64,000 nt of DNA from Paratissierella segnis (GCF_014385195.1 NZ_JACRTG010000016.1:124001-188000); one strand, 5' to 3'. Counted from the first letter of the stretch, positions 25,826-35,150 are shown. The notes: generated from the sequence alone by a model not told the origin. A program made the numbers and translations.

Positions 25826-26362
25826 TGCTGTACCCTTTTTCGGTATAAACAAGCGAGACATATCCACCCCCTCTAATTCCAATAATTTAGTTTTCATGCC
25901 AACACCTCCGGAATATCCTGTTAGGCTCCCGTTTGAACCGACTACTCGGTGACATGGGATAATAATAGATATGGGATTGTGTCCAACTGCTCCGCCAACA
26001 GCTTGACTTGACATATTTTTCTTATTCATCTTTGCTGCCATTTTTTTAGCAATAGAGCCGTATGTGATAACCTCACCATAAGGGATTTCACATAATATAT
26101 TCCACACACCTTGACGAAATTCACTACCAATAGGAGCTAATCGTAATTCAGATATTTTGGGTTTTTCTCCTGAAAAGTATCTATTCAGCCACCTTTTTGT
26201 TAGATTAAATATGCCTATATCGTTTTGCCCTATTGTTTCTAGTATGGTATTGCCGTGATATTTTTGCCCCTCCATCCATAGACCTACAAGATTTTCACCA
26301 TCGCCGTCACACGCAAGTGTAATAAGTCCCAATGGAGACTTATATGTTGTTGAATAATACAT
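25820..26362 (-). CDS. ogt: methylated-DNA--protein-cysteine S-methyltransferase
   Basis: A 180-aa suicide repair enzyme. The active-site motif PCHRV spans residues 136-140 with acceptor Cys137, preceded by AVGGAVGHNPISIII (Asn hinge) and by the helix-turn-helix segment GEVITYGSIAKKM. It transfers the alkyl group from O6-alkylguanine to itself. It lies 12 bp downstream of the Ada/AlkA fusion gene on the same strand, so the two form an alkylation-repair operon. Its stop overlaps the end of the broken YoaP-like gene by 6 bp. Confidence 0.95.
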   Translation of the reverse strand: MYYSTTYKSPLGLITLACDGDGENLVGLWMEGQKYHGNTILETIGQNDIGIFNLTKRWLNRYFSGEKPKISELRLAPIGSEFRQGVWNILCEIPYGEVITYGSIAKKMAAKMNKKNMSSQAVGGAVGHNPISIIIPCHRVVGSNGSLTGYSGGVGMKTKLLELEGVDMSRLFIPKKGTAL

Positions 26363-26374
26363 TTTTATACCTCC

Positions 26375-27835
26375 CTATAGAGTATTCCACAAATTTACGG
26401 TGGCATAGCTGCGCCATGGTCGCCATGCTTCCGAAATTTTTAGTAGTTCTTTCGAAGTGTAGCCCGGAAGAGCCTTTTTTATGCCTGCGTCCGTTTCAAG
26501 AAAAGCGTCTGGCCATTCCATAGAGCGCATGGCAATATATTGTGCCGTCCAGCTTCCAATGCCGCGGATCTTCATAAGTTTTTTGATTTCTTCCTCCGGT
26601 TGGGATGGGAGGTCAAAATCTATTTCCTTCTGTGTCAATGCCCGCGCCAATTCGTAAATAGTATCCGACCTTGCAGAAGTAACACCCAGAACACCAAAAT
26701 TATCGCTAATATCACTACCCATATCCAATATATTTTTGGGGGTCGGGAAAACATGAGTCAATCCATCAATCCCGGTTAGGATAGGTATGCCGTAGTTTTT
26801 CACAATTCTTGCTGCCAGTGTGCTTGCAGCTTTTATTGAGATTTGTTGCCCAAGCACAGCTCGTACCGCCATTTCAAATGCATTGAAGCTACCTGGCACA
26901 CGGGTTCCTAAAACACAAAGACCGGGATGAATATTGTTCATTTCTTGTAGTATTTCATATACTGCATCCGGGTTGCAATATAGATCAAACAAGTGCCGTA
27001 TTCGTGCCAATGTCTGGGGAAGTACCGGCAACAATGTTTCGCTTACGACTGCATCTAATGCATTTTTTTTAGGATTATGACTTATCTTCACACATCCAAA
27101 TATACTGTTTCCCTCCGTGTTTTCCAAATGAACGGTGCGCATATATTCATTATTTTTTACGATCTCTATTCCTGTGATTGCTCGTTCAGAAAGGAAGTGG
27201 AGCATCTCCTCCCAATGATAGGGCGGACGATAACCCAAAGTCAACGTAATGTCCCCATTTGTTCGTTTTTTTTCCGATATTTTTTTCCGGAGCTCCGTGG
27301 GAGCGAGATGGTAATGATCTTTAAACACATCATTGAAGCGGCGTAAACTGCCAAATCCTGCCGTCATTGCAACGTCCAATACTGATAAATTTGTATCCGT
27401 AAGTAAGTTTTTTGCAAGGAGCAATCGGCATGTTTGTAAATATTGGACTGGCGATACATTATATTCTGTTGTAAATACGCGTCTCAAATGGCGACTTGTG
27501 CAGCCAAGGCGCCCGGAGAGTTCATCTAAGCTTTGTCCGCTGCCGCAATTTTCCTCTAACATTCTAGCTGCTCGAATAGCTAAATTTGCAGTTGCATCGG
27601 TTATGGAAGTGCCGGGGGCGAGTTCCGGTCTGCATAAAAGGCATGGACGGTATCCAGCATGTTCGGCTTCTGCTGCCGTATGATAAAAGGTGCAGTTTTT
27701 AGCTTTAGGCTGTTTTGCTCGGCAGACCGGACGGCAATATATCCCTGTCGATGATATTCCCACAAAAAAACGTCCGTCAAAACGAGCATCCTTCGCTTTG
27801 AATGCAGCATATAAACCGCTATCATTTTCAATCAT
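26375..27835 (-). CDS. Ada-type regulator fused to AlkA 3-methyladenine DNA glycosylase
   Basis: A 486-aa four-part protein. An Ada zinc domain has Cys34, Cys38, Cys65 and Cys68 (YCRPVC...RPCLLC). An AraC-type helix-turn-helix follows at about 85-185 (LDELSGRLGCTSRHLRRVFT and LSVLDVAMTAGFGSLRRFND). An AlkA N-domain covers about 195-300. The HhH-GPD glycosylase domain has MKIRGIGSWTAQYIAMRS and catalytic Asp449 (LETDAGIKK). Cys34 or Cys38 can accept a methyl group from phosphotriesters, switching the protein to an activator. Many actinobacteria and firmicutes have this fusion. GC content is above that of the neighbours. Confidence 0.95.
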   Translation of the reverse strand: MIENDSGLYAAFKAKDARFDGRFFVGISSTGIYCRPVCRAKQPKAKNCTFYHTAAEAEHAGYRPCLLCRPELAPGTSITDATANLAIRAARMLEENCGSGQSLDELSGRLGCTSRHLRRVFTTEYNVSPVQYLQTCRLLLAKNLLTDTNLSVLDVAMTAGFGSLRRFNDVFKDHYHLAPTELRKKISEKKRTNGDITLTLGYRPPYHWEEMLHFLSERAITGIEIVKNNEYMRTVHLENTEGNSIFGCVKISHNPKKNALDAVVSETLLPVLPQTLARIRHLFDLYCNPDAVYEILQEMNNIHPGLCVLGTRVPGSFNAFEMAVRAVLGQQISIKAASTLAARIVKNYGIPILTGIDGLTHVFPTPKNILDMGSDISDNFGVLGVTSARSDTIYELARALTQKEIDFDLPSQPEEEIKKLMKIRGIGSWTAQYIAMRSMEWPDAFLETDAGIKKALPGYTSKELLKISEAWRPWRSYATVNLWNTL

Positions 27836-27933
27836 TTTTTTGCCTCCTATATTGAAGTTTAGTTCATTATAGCATATTTCTTACAGAATGCTCGCTGTTT
27901 TCGGACAAGCTTTTTCTTTAAGAATTTGCTAAA

Positions 27934-28098
27934 ACTGGACTGACACAAGAAGCTGTCGTAGAAAAAATAGGTTCTAGCCGTCATACAATATCAAAAAATA
28001 TGGCAGCCGAAGATTTTATTGTAGCGGTAGTTTCAGTTTTAAACAGAGAAATTGATAAAAATTCAATACATGAAAAACCTTATTTAGTACATGAATAA
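27934..28098 (+). pseudogene. hybrid remnant: XRE helix-turn-helix joined to the 12713-type protein
   Basis: The frame reads TGLTQEAVVEKIGSSRHTIS, a clear XRE helix-turn-helix, then KNMAAEDFIVAVVSVLNREI, which matches residues SKNMAGEDFIGVVVSALNREF of the protein at 12713. The join is at a shared TCAAARAATATGGC. There is no start codon. The last codons are the LytTR operator of the next gene. Confidence 0.6.
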
Positions 28099-28126
28099 AA
28101 CTAAAACATAACTTTCTATTTATAGT
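28066..28126 (+). promoter_or_regulatory. putative LytTR operator and promoter, site 1
   Basis: ATACATGAA (28066-28074) and GTACATGAA (28087-28095) start exactly 21 bp apart. A -10 box TATAGT (28121-28126) begins 26 bp after the second repeat ends. Same geometry as sites 2 and 3. Confidence 0.7.
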
Positions 28127-28170
28127 TTAATTGAATGATTGTGTAAAAAAATAGAAAGGGAGTGTGAAAA

Positions 28171-28935
28171 TTGAATAATAAAAAAAGAAATAGCAAGACA
28201 TCAAGATACCAGAAATTATTATCAATGTTTTTGGTAACCCTTATGCTTATTACTATTTTACCTCAAGGGAATATATCTGCCTATGCCTACAGTTCCAACA
28301 TAAGTCTGAAAGTTGATAAAACCAGCATTTCAGGCAACGAAGCAAAAAATGGAGGCGGTATTTTTGGAGAAACCGGCTCTGAAATAATTATTAAAAATGG
28401 TAGCAAAATAAAATGCAACATAGCAAATAATAGCGGCGGAGGCATTAGTATCAGTGAATTGGATAATCTATATATTGCCAAAGATGTAGAATTTTCACAC
28501 AATGAAGCTGAGAAAGAAGCAGGAGGAATTCTCGAAGAACATATTCCTATACATGATAAAAATATAAAAACAGATACGCGATCCATACCTACAGAATATC
28601 TATATAACAATTACGATGTGGGATACGATACGTATAAAGTTGAACTTTATATAGATCATGAACTTAAAGATACCTTAAATGTTCAAAAAGGCCATAACAT
28701 AAATGGAAAAATTCCGGAAGAGATTGCTTCATTAGTTGTTGGAAACTGGTATGAAGATGAGAACTATTATTTTGAATTTTATATGAATACCAGTATAACA
28801 AAAGACACTAAAATATATGCCAGAGGTAAAAAAATTACACTGACCTATGACGGCAACGGAGGAACCGGAGTACCGGAAGCAGAACTACAACAAACTGTAT
28901 GTATACTAAGAGACGGCTTAGGGTCAAATTATTAA
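28171..28935 (+). CDS. secreted surface protein with beta-helix-like repeats, C-terminus truncated
   Basis: A 254-aa protein from TTG 28171 (ribosome site AAAGGGAGTG). The signal peptide is residues 1-39 (LLSMFLVTLMLITILPQGN). Glycine/asparagine-rich repeats follow (GNEAKNGGGIFGETGSEI and CNIANNSGGGISISELDNL), like polymorphic-autotransporter-type beta-helix turns. An InlB/Listeria-Bacteroides repeat begins (ITLTYDGNGGTGVPEAE) and is cut off. The stop lies inside the inverted repeat at 28932, so a longer wall or S-layer anchored protein was probably shortened by recombination there. The upstream LytTR-type operator suggests regulation by the RR at 38041. Confidence 0.75.
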   Translation: MNNKKRNSKTSRYQKLLSMFLVTLMLITILPQGNISAYAYSSNISLKVDKTSISGNEAKNGGGIFGETGSEIIIKNGSKIKCNIANNSGGGISISELDNLYIAKDVEFSHNEAEKEAGGILEEHIPIHDKNIKTDTRSIPTEYLYNNYDVGYDTYKVELYIDHELKDTLNVQKGHNINGKIPEEIASLVVGNWYEDENYYFEFYMNTSITKDTKIYARGKKITLTYDGNGGTGVPEAELQQTVCILRDGLGSNY

Positions 28936-28971
28936 GTATATTATACCTTTAACCGGCTATAATATACTTAA
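28932..28971 (+). repeat. 40-bp inverted repeat, copy 1 (ahead of sensor kinase)
   Basis: TTAAGTATATTATA (28932-28945) and TATAATATACTTAA (28958-28971) are perfect 14-bp arms around a 12-nt loop. A near-identical copy lies at 37932-37971, ahead of the LytTR regulator. No T-run follows, and TATAAT in the right arm could be a -10 box, so a promoter or operator is more likely than a terminator. Confidence 0.8.
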
Positions 28972-28986
28972 TTCTTGTCTAGCAAC

Positions 28987-29019
28987 ATGAATCTAAATGG
29001 TAAGGAGGATAATTTATGA
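28987..29019 (+). pseudogene. 3' tail of a deleted LytTR response regulator gene
   Basis: The codons read MNLNGKEDNL then TGA, overlapping the kinase ATG (ATGA). The regulator at 38041 ends DINGKEEDL then TGA, and the DNA matches closely (TAAATGGTAARGAGGA). The tail also supplies the kinase ribosome site AAGGAGG. The rest of this regulator gene is missing. Confidence 0.65.
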
Positions 29020-30334
29020 CAATACTTGCCATAGGAATGATAATTATATATTATTATTTATTTATTATTATCAAAAGATGTTCCCACCAAAGAAATCAAA
29101 GCATATACAAGCACTATGCTCTATGCTAATAGTTGCATTTACTTACGTATTCTTCCATAAAATTGATATGTTTTGGGTGGTTATGATATTGATTATAATC
29201 ATAATGACATTCTCACTGCGTTTAACTACGGGAATGAATTGGCTTCAATCATTATATGGAGGTGCCATGTGCGTTTTAAGCGCCTACTGTTTCCGGGGTA
29301 TATTGATTTCTACTTTGTCACTTTTTTTTGGTTCTAAAAACTTGTTACATAATAACAACATTTATTATACTATTACAGTATTTGTATTGCCTCTTTCTCT
29401 TTTATTTTTGTTTATATTGCGAGCCACTATTTTATCCGATGAAAAACTAAAAATTCTATTAAATAATTCTGCTCAACTGAAATATATCGTAGTTTACGAA
29501 ATAATAGCTGCAATCAATCTGGCAATTATAAATTTCGGGCGAGTATTATCTCTTGACGTTGTTTGGTATACGGAAATAGCATTAACAGCAAGTGTATTGA
29601 CCATCGGTATGCTTATGTATTCTATACACCAATCTATTAGAAGTATTGAACTTTTAGAATACAAATTAAGAGCTCAGATGTTAGAAGAACAATTTGATAG
29701 GCAGGTATCACATTATAAATCCTATCAGAAATATACTGAGAGCTTTCGAAAATTCAAACATGATTATAAATCATTGATGACAACATTAAAGACGCTGCTA
29801 AGAGCAAATGAGATTGATAAGGCCATTGATTTAATTGATGATATCTATGATGATATGAATAATAAGGTACAAGTTCATAAAAAATACTCTGATAATGTAG
29901 TTTTAGACGCCATATTACAGGATTTAGCCAATTTCTGCCAGGAGAAAAAAATCCGATTTACATCTAAGGCATTTGCTCCAAAGGACACTGAACTCACTTT
30001 ACTAGATGCCCTTAGAATCATGTCCAATATTACTAATAACGCTATTGAGGCTTGTTTGAAGGTTCCTGAATCAGAACGATTTATTGATATTCTTTGTGCA
30101 GATTATTCTGAATGGGCAATGCTTCAAATGACCAATTCATATGATGGACAAGAGATATTTAAAAATGGGGAGCTAATGACCACAAAGACTGATGAACATG
30201 GACATGGCTTTGGATTGAGTATTGTTAAGGATATCGTGGAAGGGTTTGGAGGGTTTGTTTTATATGATATTGGCCCAAAGGAGAAAATTTTTACAATTAA
30301 GATTCATCTGCCTAGAGCAGATAAGGGAGATTAG
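28997..30334 (+). CDS. AgrC-like GHKL-type sensor histidine kinase
   Basis: The frame is open from 28997. The start with a proper ribosome site (ATG 29016 after AAGGAGG) is out of frame by one base, and the shift falls in an A/T run at 29040-29073. Translation could begin at ATG 29078 if not corrected. About six membrane helices occupy residues 20-210 (SMLIVAFTYVFFHKI to IGMLMYSIHQS). The phosphoacceptor is His255 (KFKHDYKSLMTTL), the N-box ITNNAIEAC and the G-box GHGFGLSIVKDIVEGFGG. This is a peptide-pheromone type kinase; no agrB/agrD lies nearby. Its likely partner is the LytTR regulator at 38041. Confidence 0.85.
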   Translation: MVRRIIYDNTCHRNDNYILLFIYYYQKMFPPKKSKHIQALCSMLIVAFTYVFFHKIDMFWVVMILIIIIMTFSLRLTTGMNWLQSLYGGAMCVLSAYCFRGILISTLSLFFGSKNLLHNNNIYYTITVFVLPLSLLFLFILRATILSDEKLKILLNNSAQLKYIVVYEIIAAINLAIINFGRVLSLDVVWYTEIALTASVLTIGMLMYSIHQSIRSIELLEYKLRAQMLEEQFDRQVSHYKSYQKYTESFRKFKHDYKSLMTTLKTLLRANEIDKAIDLIDDIYDDMNNKVQVHKKYSDNVVLDAILQDLANFCQEKKIRFTSKAFAPKDTELTLLDALRIMSNITNNAIEACLKVPESERFIDILCADYSEWAMLQMTNSYDGQEIFKNGELMTTKTDEHGHGFGLSIVKDIVEGFGGFVLYDIGPKEKIFTIKIHLPRADKGD

Positions 30335-30477
30335 ACAAATGGAATAGTGGAAGAGACGAAACTCTAATAAATATCATTGTAATAGCATGTCACATAATTG
30401 GAAAAGCCTTAATATAATAATATAAGATAGTGTAAGTATAAAACTATCTAATTATTATATGCAAAGGAGTATTATTT

Positions 30478-31170
30478 ATGAGTTACAATTATAATTATTA
30501 TAATATGTATAATCAGAAATGTTCTTATGATATGTACCAGAAGAATAAATACCCATGCTGTTGTGATTATCAATTCCCGTGGTCGATGTGCATTGTATGT
30601 CCACCCGGACAACAAGGGCCACCGGGACCGGCAGGTCCACAAGGTGCAACAGGGCCACAAGGACCGCAGGGTGTAACAGGCCCACAAGGACCTCAAGGTG
30701 TAACAGGTCCACAAGGACCTCAAGGACCGGAGGGGCCGCCGGGACCGATATCACAGGGTGCATTTGGGGGATTGATGTCAGATGTAGGTTCTATCCAATT
30801 AACAACAACACCTTCTACTGTAATAATGACAGAGCGCTCACAAGCATCTGCGGATATAAGTTATTCAACTGCAAATGCCATTACAATTGAGAATGCAGGA
30901 ATATATCGTGTAGATATTTTAGTAGTAGGAAATTCAGTAATTAATCAAAATGCCCGTGTTGGTCTTAATATCAATGGTGTTTCAAGTGATGATATTAGAC
31001 AAACTCTAAACCTTACAGCTCTTTCAGTTGCCACATTTGCCCTTACAAATTTCCTTACCTTAAATGCAGGTGATATTTTAACTCTTCAAATGGTAGCAGC
31101 TGAAGAACTCGTCTTTTACTTTGCAAGTGAAGGTCCGGGAGCTATTTTAACTGTTGAACAAGTCGCATAA
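30478..31170 (+). CDS. collagen-like exosporium-type glycoprotein (BclA-like)
   Basis: A 230-aa protein from ATG 30478 (AAAGGAG at about 30463-30469). A Tyr/Asn/Cys-rich head (1-40) is followed by 16-17 Gly-X-Y triplets (about 41-90; GPPGPAGPQGATGPQGPQG and similar, with Thr for glycosylation). A C-terminal TNF/C1q-like jelly-roll of BclA_C type follows (SQGAFGGLMSDVGSIQLTTT to the end, with LNINGVSSDDIRQ). Such proteins form hair-like filaments on spores. GC-rich triplet DNA stands out from the background. It lies next to the germination operon, which fits a spore role. Confidence 0.9.
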   Translation: MSYNYNYYNMYNQKCSYDMYQKNKYPCCCDYQFPWSMCIVCPPGQQGPPGPAGPQGATGPQGPQGVTGPQGPQGVTGPQGPQGPEGPPGPISQGAFGGLMSDVGSIQLTTTPSTVIMTERSQASADISYSTANAITIENAGIYRVDILVVGNSVINQNARVGLNINGVSSDDIRQTLNLTALSVATFALTNFLTLNAGDILTLQMVAAEELVFYFASEGPGAILTVEQVA

Positions 31171-31180
31171 AATAATAATA

Positions 31181-31214
31181 GAAACCCTATTGCTAGTCGA
31201 AGCAATAGGGTTTC
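31181..31214 (+). terminator. intrinsic terminator after collagen-like gene
   Basis: GAAACCCTATTGCT and AGCAATAGGGTTTC form a perfect 14-bp stem with a 6-nt loop. Only a short T-rich stretch (TATAT) follows. Confidence 0.7.
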
Positions 31215-31335
31215 TATATGTGGGAACATAAAGACTACAAGGTGGCTTTGTATTTCATCTACACTGTCTGCAGAATATAAATGCAGATTATGGTAATACT
31301 TATTTGATATACATAATTAAATAAGGAGCAGAGTT

Positions 31336-32892
31336 ATGGGTAGATTTAACAAATCCAATAAGAATAATGGTCAAGAAAATATGGATTTTAGTTCACCTGA
31401 GAATCTTGGTACATTATCTGGCAACTATGAAGAAGACATAAAGTGGCTTAAAGAGATTTTTAAAGATGATGACTCTATTGTATTTCGCAGATTAAATATT
31501 GGGGTGGATGGTAGTATCAATGCGTCATTGATTTTTTTTGATGGTTTGGTTGACTCCGCAATAATTGATAATAATATAATTAAACCTCTCACAGAGCTGG
31601 AACAAATACCAAAGGAAAAGTCGGCTGAAGATATATTTTTATCTAAGGTTGTTCAAATAGACAGTGTAAAGAAAGTTAAAGATCTGGATGAGATTATTCA
31701 AGAAATTACTTATGGTGATACTTTATTGGTGATTGATGGAATAGGTGAAGGATTATTATTTAGTACTAAAAATTTTGAGTCTAGGTCTATTTCAGAACCG
31801 GAAGGGGAGAAAATACTAAGTGGTCCCCGAGAAGGATTTACTGAAGTTATAATAACCAATCTTTCCTTAGTAAGACGAAAACTCAGAACTAACAAACTTA
31901 AAATGAAATACTTTAAATTAGGAAAAGAGACCAATACTCAAATTTGTGTTGCATATTTAGATAATATTGCAGCTCCTAAAACACTTAAGGAATTATATAG
32001 AAGGTTGGGACAAATAGATATTGACGGTATTTTGGATGCGAATTATATCAATGAATTGATTAGGGATAATCCCTGGTCTCCATTCCGTTCAATTGGATAT
32101 ACAGAACGACCGGATGTAGTTTCTGCTAAACTATTAGAAGGACGAATTGCTATATTTGTAGATGGCACACCGGTAGTATTGGCATTACCATATTTATTTA
32201 TTGAGAATTTTCAGAGCAATGAGGATTATTATTTAAGTTTTTATTACACATCTTTTTCTAGGATTTTAAGAATTCTTGGTTTCTTTCTCACAACGCTAGT
32301 TCCGGCAATATACATTGCCGTTACTGCATTTCATCAGGAAATGCTTCCGGCACCATTATTGATTAGTGTAGCAATAGAGAGACAAAAAGTTCCTTTACCT
32401 GCAGCTGTAGAAGCATTTATTATGTTGATTGTTTTTGAAATATTGAAAGAAACCGCTCTTCGAATGCAAACCAATGTAGGGCAGGCACTTAGCATTGTAG
32501 GGGCTTTAGTTTTAGGTCAGGCTGCAGTGGAAGCAAACTTGGTAGCAGCACCTATGATTATAGTTATTGCAATAACAGGAATAACAAGCATCTTAGTTCC
32601 AAGAATGAATGCTCCAATCTTTTTAATTAGGTTTATTATGCTCATATTAGCTTCCTTTTTAGGTTTTTTTGGGGTTACTATTGGATTTGCACTGATGCTT
32701 ACACATATATTGAGCCTTAAATCCTTTGGAAACTGGCAGTTAGCATCTGCAAGTAAATTAAATTATCAGACAATCAAGGATACGATAATACGGGGACCTT
32801 GGTACAGAATGATTTTAAGACCCCGGCAACTTACCGGAAATGCAGTACGTCAAAAAAACACATGGAGGGGACATGATGAGACGTATGATTAG
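31336..32892 (+). CDS. spore germination protein, GerA family (A subunit)
   Basis: A 518-aa A subunit of a germinant receptor. The soluble N-domain holds NYEEDIKWLKEIFKDDDSIV, DGLVDSAIIDNNIIKPL and ELIRDNPWSPFRSIGYTERP, all family hallmarks. The membrane part starts near residue 300 (ILGFFLTTLVPAIYIAVTAF), with LPAPLLISVAIERQKVPLPA and ALSIVGALVLGQAAVEANLV. It sits in the inner spore membrane and senses nutrients together with the B and C subunits that follow. ATG 31336 has AAGGAGC upstream. Its end overlaps the C subunit start by 20 bp. Confidence 0.95.
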   Translation: MGRFNKSNKNNGQENMDFSSPENLGTLSGNYEEDIKWLKEIFKDDDSIVFRRLNIGVDGSINASLIFFDGLVDSAIIDNNIIKPLTELEQIPKEKSAEDIFLSKVVQIDSVKKVKDLDEIIQEITYGDTLLVIDGIGEGLLFSTKNFESRSISEPEGEKILSGPREGFTEVIITNLSLVRRKLRTNKLKMKYFKLGKETNTQICVAYLDNIAAPKTLKELYRRLGQIDIDGILDANYINELIRDNPWSPFRSIGYTERPDVVSAKLLEGRIAIFVDGTPVVLALPYLFIENFQSNEDYYLSFYYTSFSRILRILGFFLTTLVPAIYIAVTAFHQEMLPAPLLISVAIERQKVPLPAAVEAFIMLIVFEILKETALRMQTNVGQALSIVGALVLGQAAVEANLVAAPMIIVIAITGITSILVPRMNAPIFLIRFIMLILASFLGFFGVTIGFALMLTHILSLKSFGNWQLASASKLNYQTIKDTIIRGPWYRMILRPRQLTGNAVRQKNTWRGHDETYD

Positions 32893-34012
32893 TTTTATTT
32901 CAATGATACTATGCTGTATATTTCTAAGCGGATGTTGGAATTACAAAGGCTTAGATGACATTGATATAGTGACTGGACTTGCCATAGATAAAGATCAAGG
33001 CAGTGATATTTATCAAATAACTATAGAAATAGTAGATACTCAAACAAGCGGGAGAGAAGGGGAAATCAGCGCAAAATATATAGATGCTGAGGGCAGAACT
33101 ATTTTTGATGCCATACGTAATTCTAAAAAAAAACTTATTAACAAATTATATGGCGGGAATATGCAGACACTGATTATAAGTAAAGAAATTGCAGAAGCAG
33201 AAGGTATATCAATTATTATAGAAGAGTTACTTAGGGATGGAGAACCACGAGAAACCATGAGCATTGTCATATCTGAGGAAGAAACTGCAAAAGAGATTTT
33301 ACTAACAGATGGAATTGATTCCAATATTATTTCCTATGAGATTCATGAAATGATTATAGAGGATAATAAGGTAACCGCATCTACAGTTGATATGCCATTA
33401 TATCAAACATACAATTCAATCAAAGGAAATGGGAAAGCCCTTGTACTTCCCGTAGTTCGTCGTATAAATAATATAAACAAAAATGTAGCAGAAGGGAATG
33501 GTATTGCTTTATTTAAAGACGATTATCTGCATGGGTTCTTATCTCCAAGGGATACTATGTACTATCTTTTTATTGTTGATAAGGTTAGAGGTGGTGTAAT
33601 CTCATTTCCTATAGGAGACTTGGATGAAAGCATATCTATGGAAATAAAAGATAGTAAGACCGATACAAAAATTTCATCTAATCAAAATAAGATATATGTG
33701 GATATTAATGTGAAAGTTAAACTTAATATTATGGAAGTAAAATCTCAGCTTAATATTTCAAATGTAGATGAAAGGGACAAATTAGAGACCCAAACAGAAG
33801 AATATATAGAGAAACATATTACTGAATTATTTGAAAAGGCTCAATCGGAGTATGAGATTGATATATTTGGGTTGGGGAATTTGCTTTATAAAAAAGATCC
33901 TGATTTATGGCGTAAAATTGAAACTCATTGGGATGAACTATTCCAAAGTGCCGTGATAAAAGTAAAAGTTGAAGCAGATATAATATCTTCCGGGGTTCTT
34001 AAAAATTATTAG
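32873..34012 (+). CDS. spore germination lipoprotein, Ger(x)C family
   Basis: A 379-aa lipoprotein. The ATG at 32873 (or 32876) lies after GGAGGGG; the frame upstream to 32840 is the overlapping A-subunit gene. The signal peptide ends in the lipobox FLSGC (Cys21). WNYKGLDDIDIVTGLAIDKD is the Ger(x)C start signature. It anchors to the outer leaflet of the inner spore membrane. Gene order A-C-B is a common clostridial arrangement. All key features appear intact. Confidence 0.95.
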   Translation: MMRRMISFISMILCCIFLSGCWNYKGLDDIDIVTGLAIDKDQGSDIYQITIEIVDTQTSGREGEISAKYIDAEGRTIFDAIRNSKKKLINKLYGGNMQTLIISKEIAEAEGISIIIEELLRDGEPRETMSIVISEEETAKEILLTDGIDSNIISYEIHEMIIEDNKVTASTVDMPLYQTYNSIKGNGKALVLPVVRRINNINKNVAEGNGIALFKDDYLHGFLSPRDTMYYLFIVDKVRGGVISFPIGDLDESISMEIKDSKTDTKISSNQNKIYVDINVKVKLNIMEVKSQLNISNVDERDKLETQTEEYIEKHITELFEKAQSEYEIDIFGLGNLLYKKDPDLWRKIETHWDELFQSAVIKVKVEADIISSGVLKNY

Positions 34013-34058
34013 ATATAAACATATTTCATAAGAAAAGACAATAAGAAAGGAGTTTAGT

Positions 34059-35144
34059 ATGGATACTAACAATATATCATCGCGGAATTTAACAAGTCTT
34101 TTGGTGGTAGTGATATTATGTGGTTCATTGGTAAATGGTGCTTTTACAATAGCTCAAGATACATGGATTGCTGTTTTATTGATGGGAATTTTGTTTCTTC
34201 CTGAAATACTCATTTATAGTAGGATATGTGCACTGTTTCCCGGTAAGAACTTATATGATATCATTTATTCAATATTTGGAAGGACTAGTAGATTTATATT
34301 GACATTGTTAATGACTCTGTATGTAACTGTAGTAACCGGACTTCAGCTAAGAAATTTCGTAGAATTTACTGCTGTAATTTCATTACAGGATACTCCAAGA
34401 GTAGTATTGATGGTATTGTTGCTTCTTCCTGTTTTATACTTAGCTAAAGAGGGGATTCAGGTAATGGCCAGATGGTCCTTTATTGTGTGTGCAATTATTG
34501 TGCTAAATATAGCACTTACAATATTGCTTTCTCTAAATATAATTGAAGTTTCACATATACTCCCGGTTATGGATCATAGTTTTTTAGATATTGCCTCTAA
34601 TTCTTTTACAGTAGGTACAATAACTTTAGGCGAATTGGTCATGATGATGGCAGTCATGGGACATCTAAACAAAGGAGAAAGTCCTTATAAGGTATATTTA
34701 TGGGGAGTTCTAGTAGGCATTTGTTTATTTGCTTTAATAATCCTTAGAAACATTCTAATACTGGGTCCTGACATGGAAGAGGCAGCTAAATTTTCTACCT
34801 ATATGGCTGTAAGAGTTATTGATATAGGTAAATTTTTTGAGCGGATTGAAAGTTCTATATCATTTATATATGTCCTTCTTGGAATTACAAAGATGAGTCT
34901 ATTTATGTTAGCATCAGCTACGGGATTATCTAAGATATTTAAGGATATGGATTATAGAAAACTATTATTACCTATTAGTGTTATTGTAGTAGGTATTGGC
35001 ACAGTTGTTTTCAAAAATGTATTTGAAATGTTTGAACTAGCCTGGGTGTATCGATATTATGCTTTGCCTTTTCAGCTATTGATTCCAATTATAATTTGGA
35101 TAAAAGCTGAAATCAAAAAATCATATTCAATGAAAAATAATTAG
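34059..35144 (+). CDS. spore germination permease-like protein, GerB family
   Basis: A 361-aa protein with ten predicted membrane helices, of the amino acid permease fold. It starts MDTNNISSRNLTSLLVVVIL and has FGRTSRFILTLLMTLYVTVV and PVLYLAKEGIQVMARWSFIV in family positions. It is the B subunit and probably binds the germinant. AAGGAG lies before ATG 34059, 46 bp after the C subunit. A strong terminator ends the operon at 35151-35193. Confidence 0.95.
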   Translation: MDTNNISSRNLTSLLVVVILCGSLVNGAFTIAQDTWIAVLLMGILFLPEILIYSRICALFPGKNLYDIIYSIFGRTSRFILTLLMTLYVTVVTGLQLRNFVEFTAVISLQDTPRVVLMVLLLLPVLYLAKEGIQVMARWSFIVCAIIVLNIALTILLSLNIIEVSHILPVMDHSFLDIASNSFTVGTITLGELVMMMAVMGHLNKGESPYKVYLWGVLVGICLFALIILRNILILGPDMEEAAKFSTYMAVRVIDIGKFFERIESSISFIYVLLGITKMSLFMLASATGLSKIFKDMDYRKLLLPISVIVVGIGTVVFKNVFEMFELAWVYRYYALPFQLLIPIIIWIKAEIKKSYSMKNN

Positions 35145-35150
35145 ATGTTT

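Noticed and set aside
26332..27872. Several plus-strand open frames of 60-116 codons opposite ogt and ada/alkA
   Set aside because: They lie inside strong minus-strand genes of higher GC content, with no ribosome sites or family motifs.
28932..28971. Reading the 40-bp inverted repeat as a terminator of the gene at 28171
   Set aside because: There is no T-run on either side, an identical copy precedes the LytTR gene with no gene ending there, and the right arm holds TATAAT.
30472..30763. Two long minus-strand open frames opposite the collagen-like gene
   Set aside because: They are produced by the GC-rich Gly-X-Y triplet repeat read backwards (Val-Leu-Leu or Trp-Ser-Leu repeats) and have no start signals.
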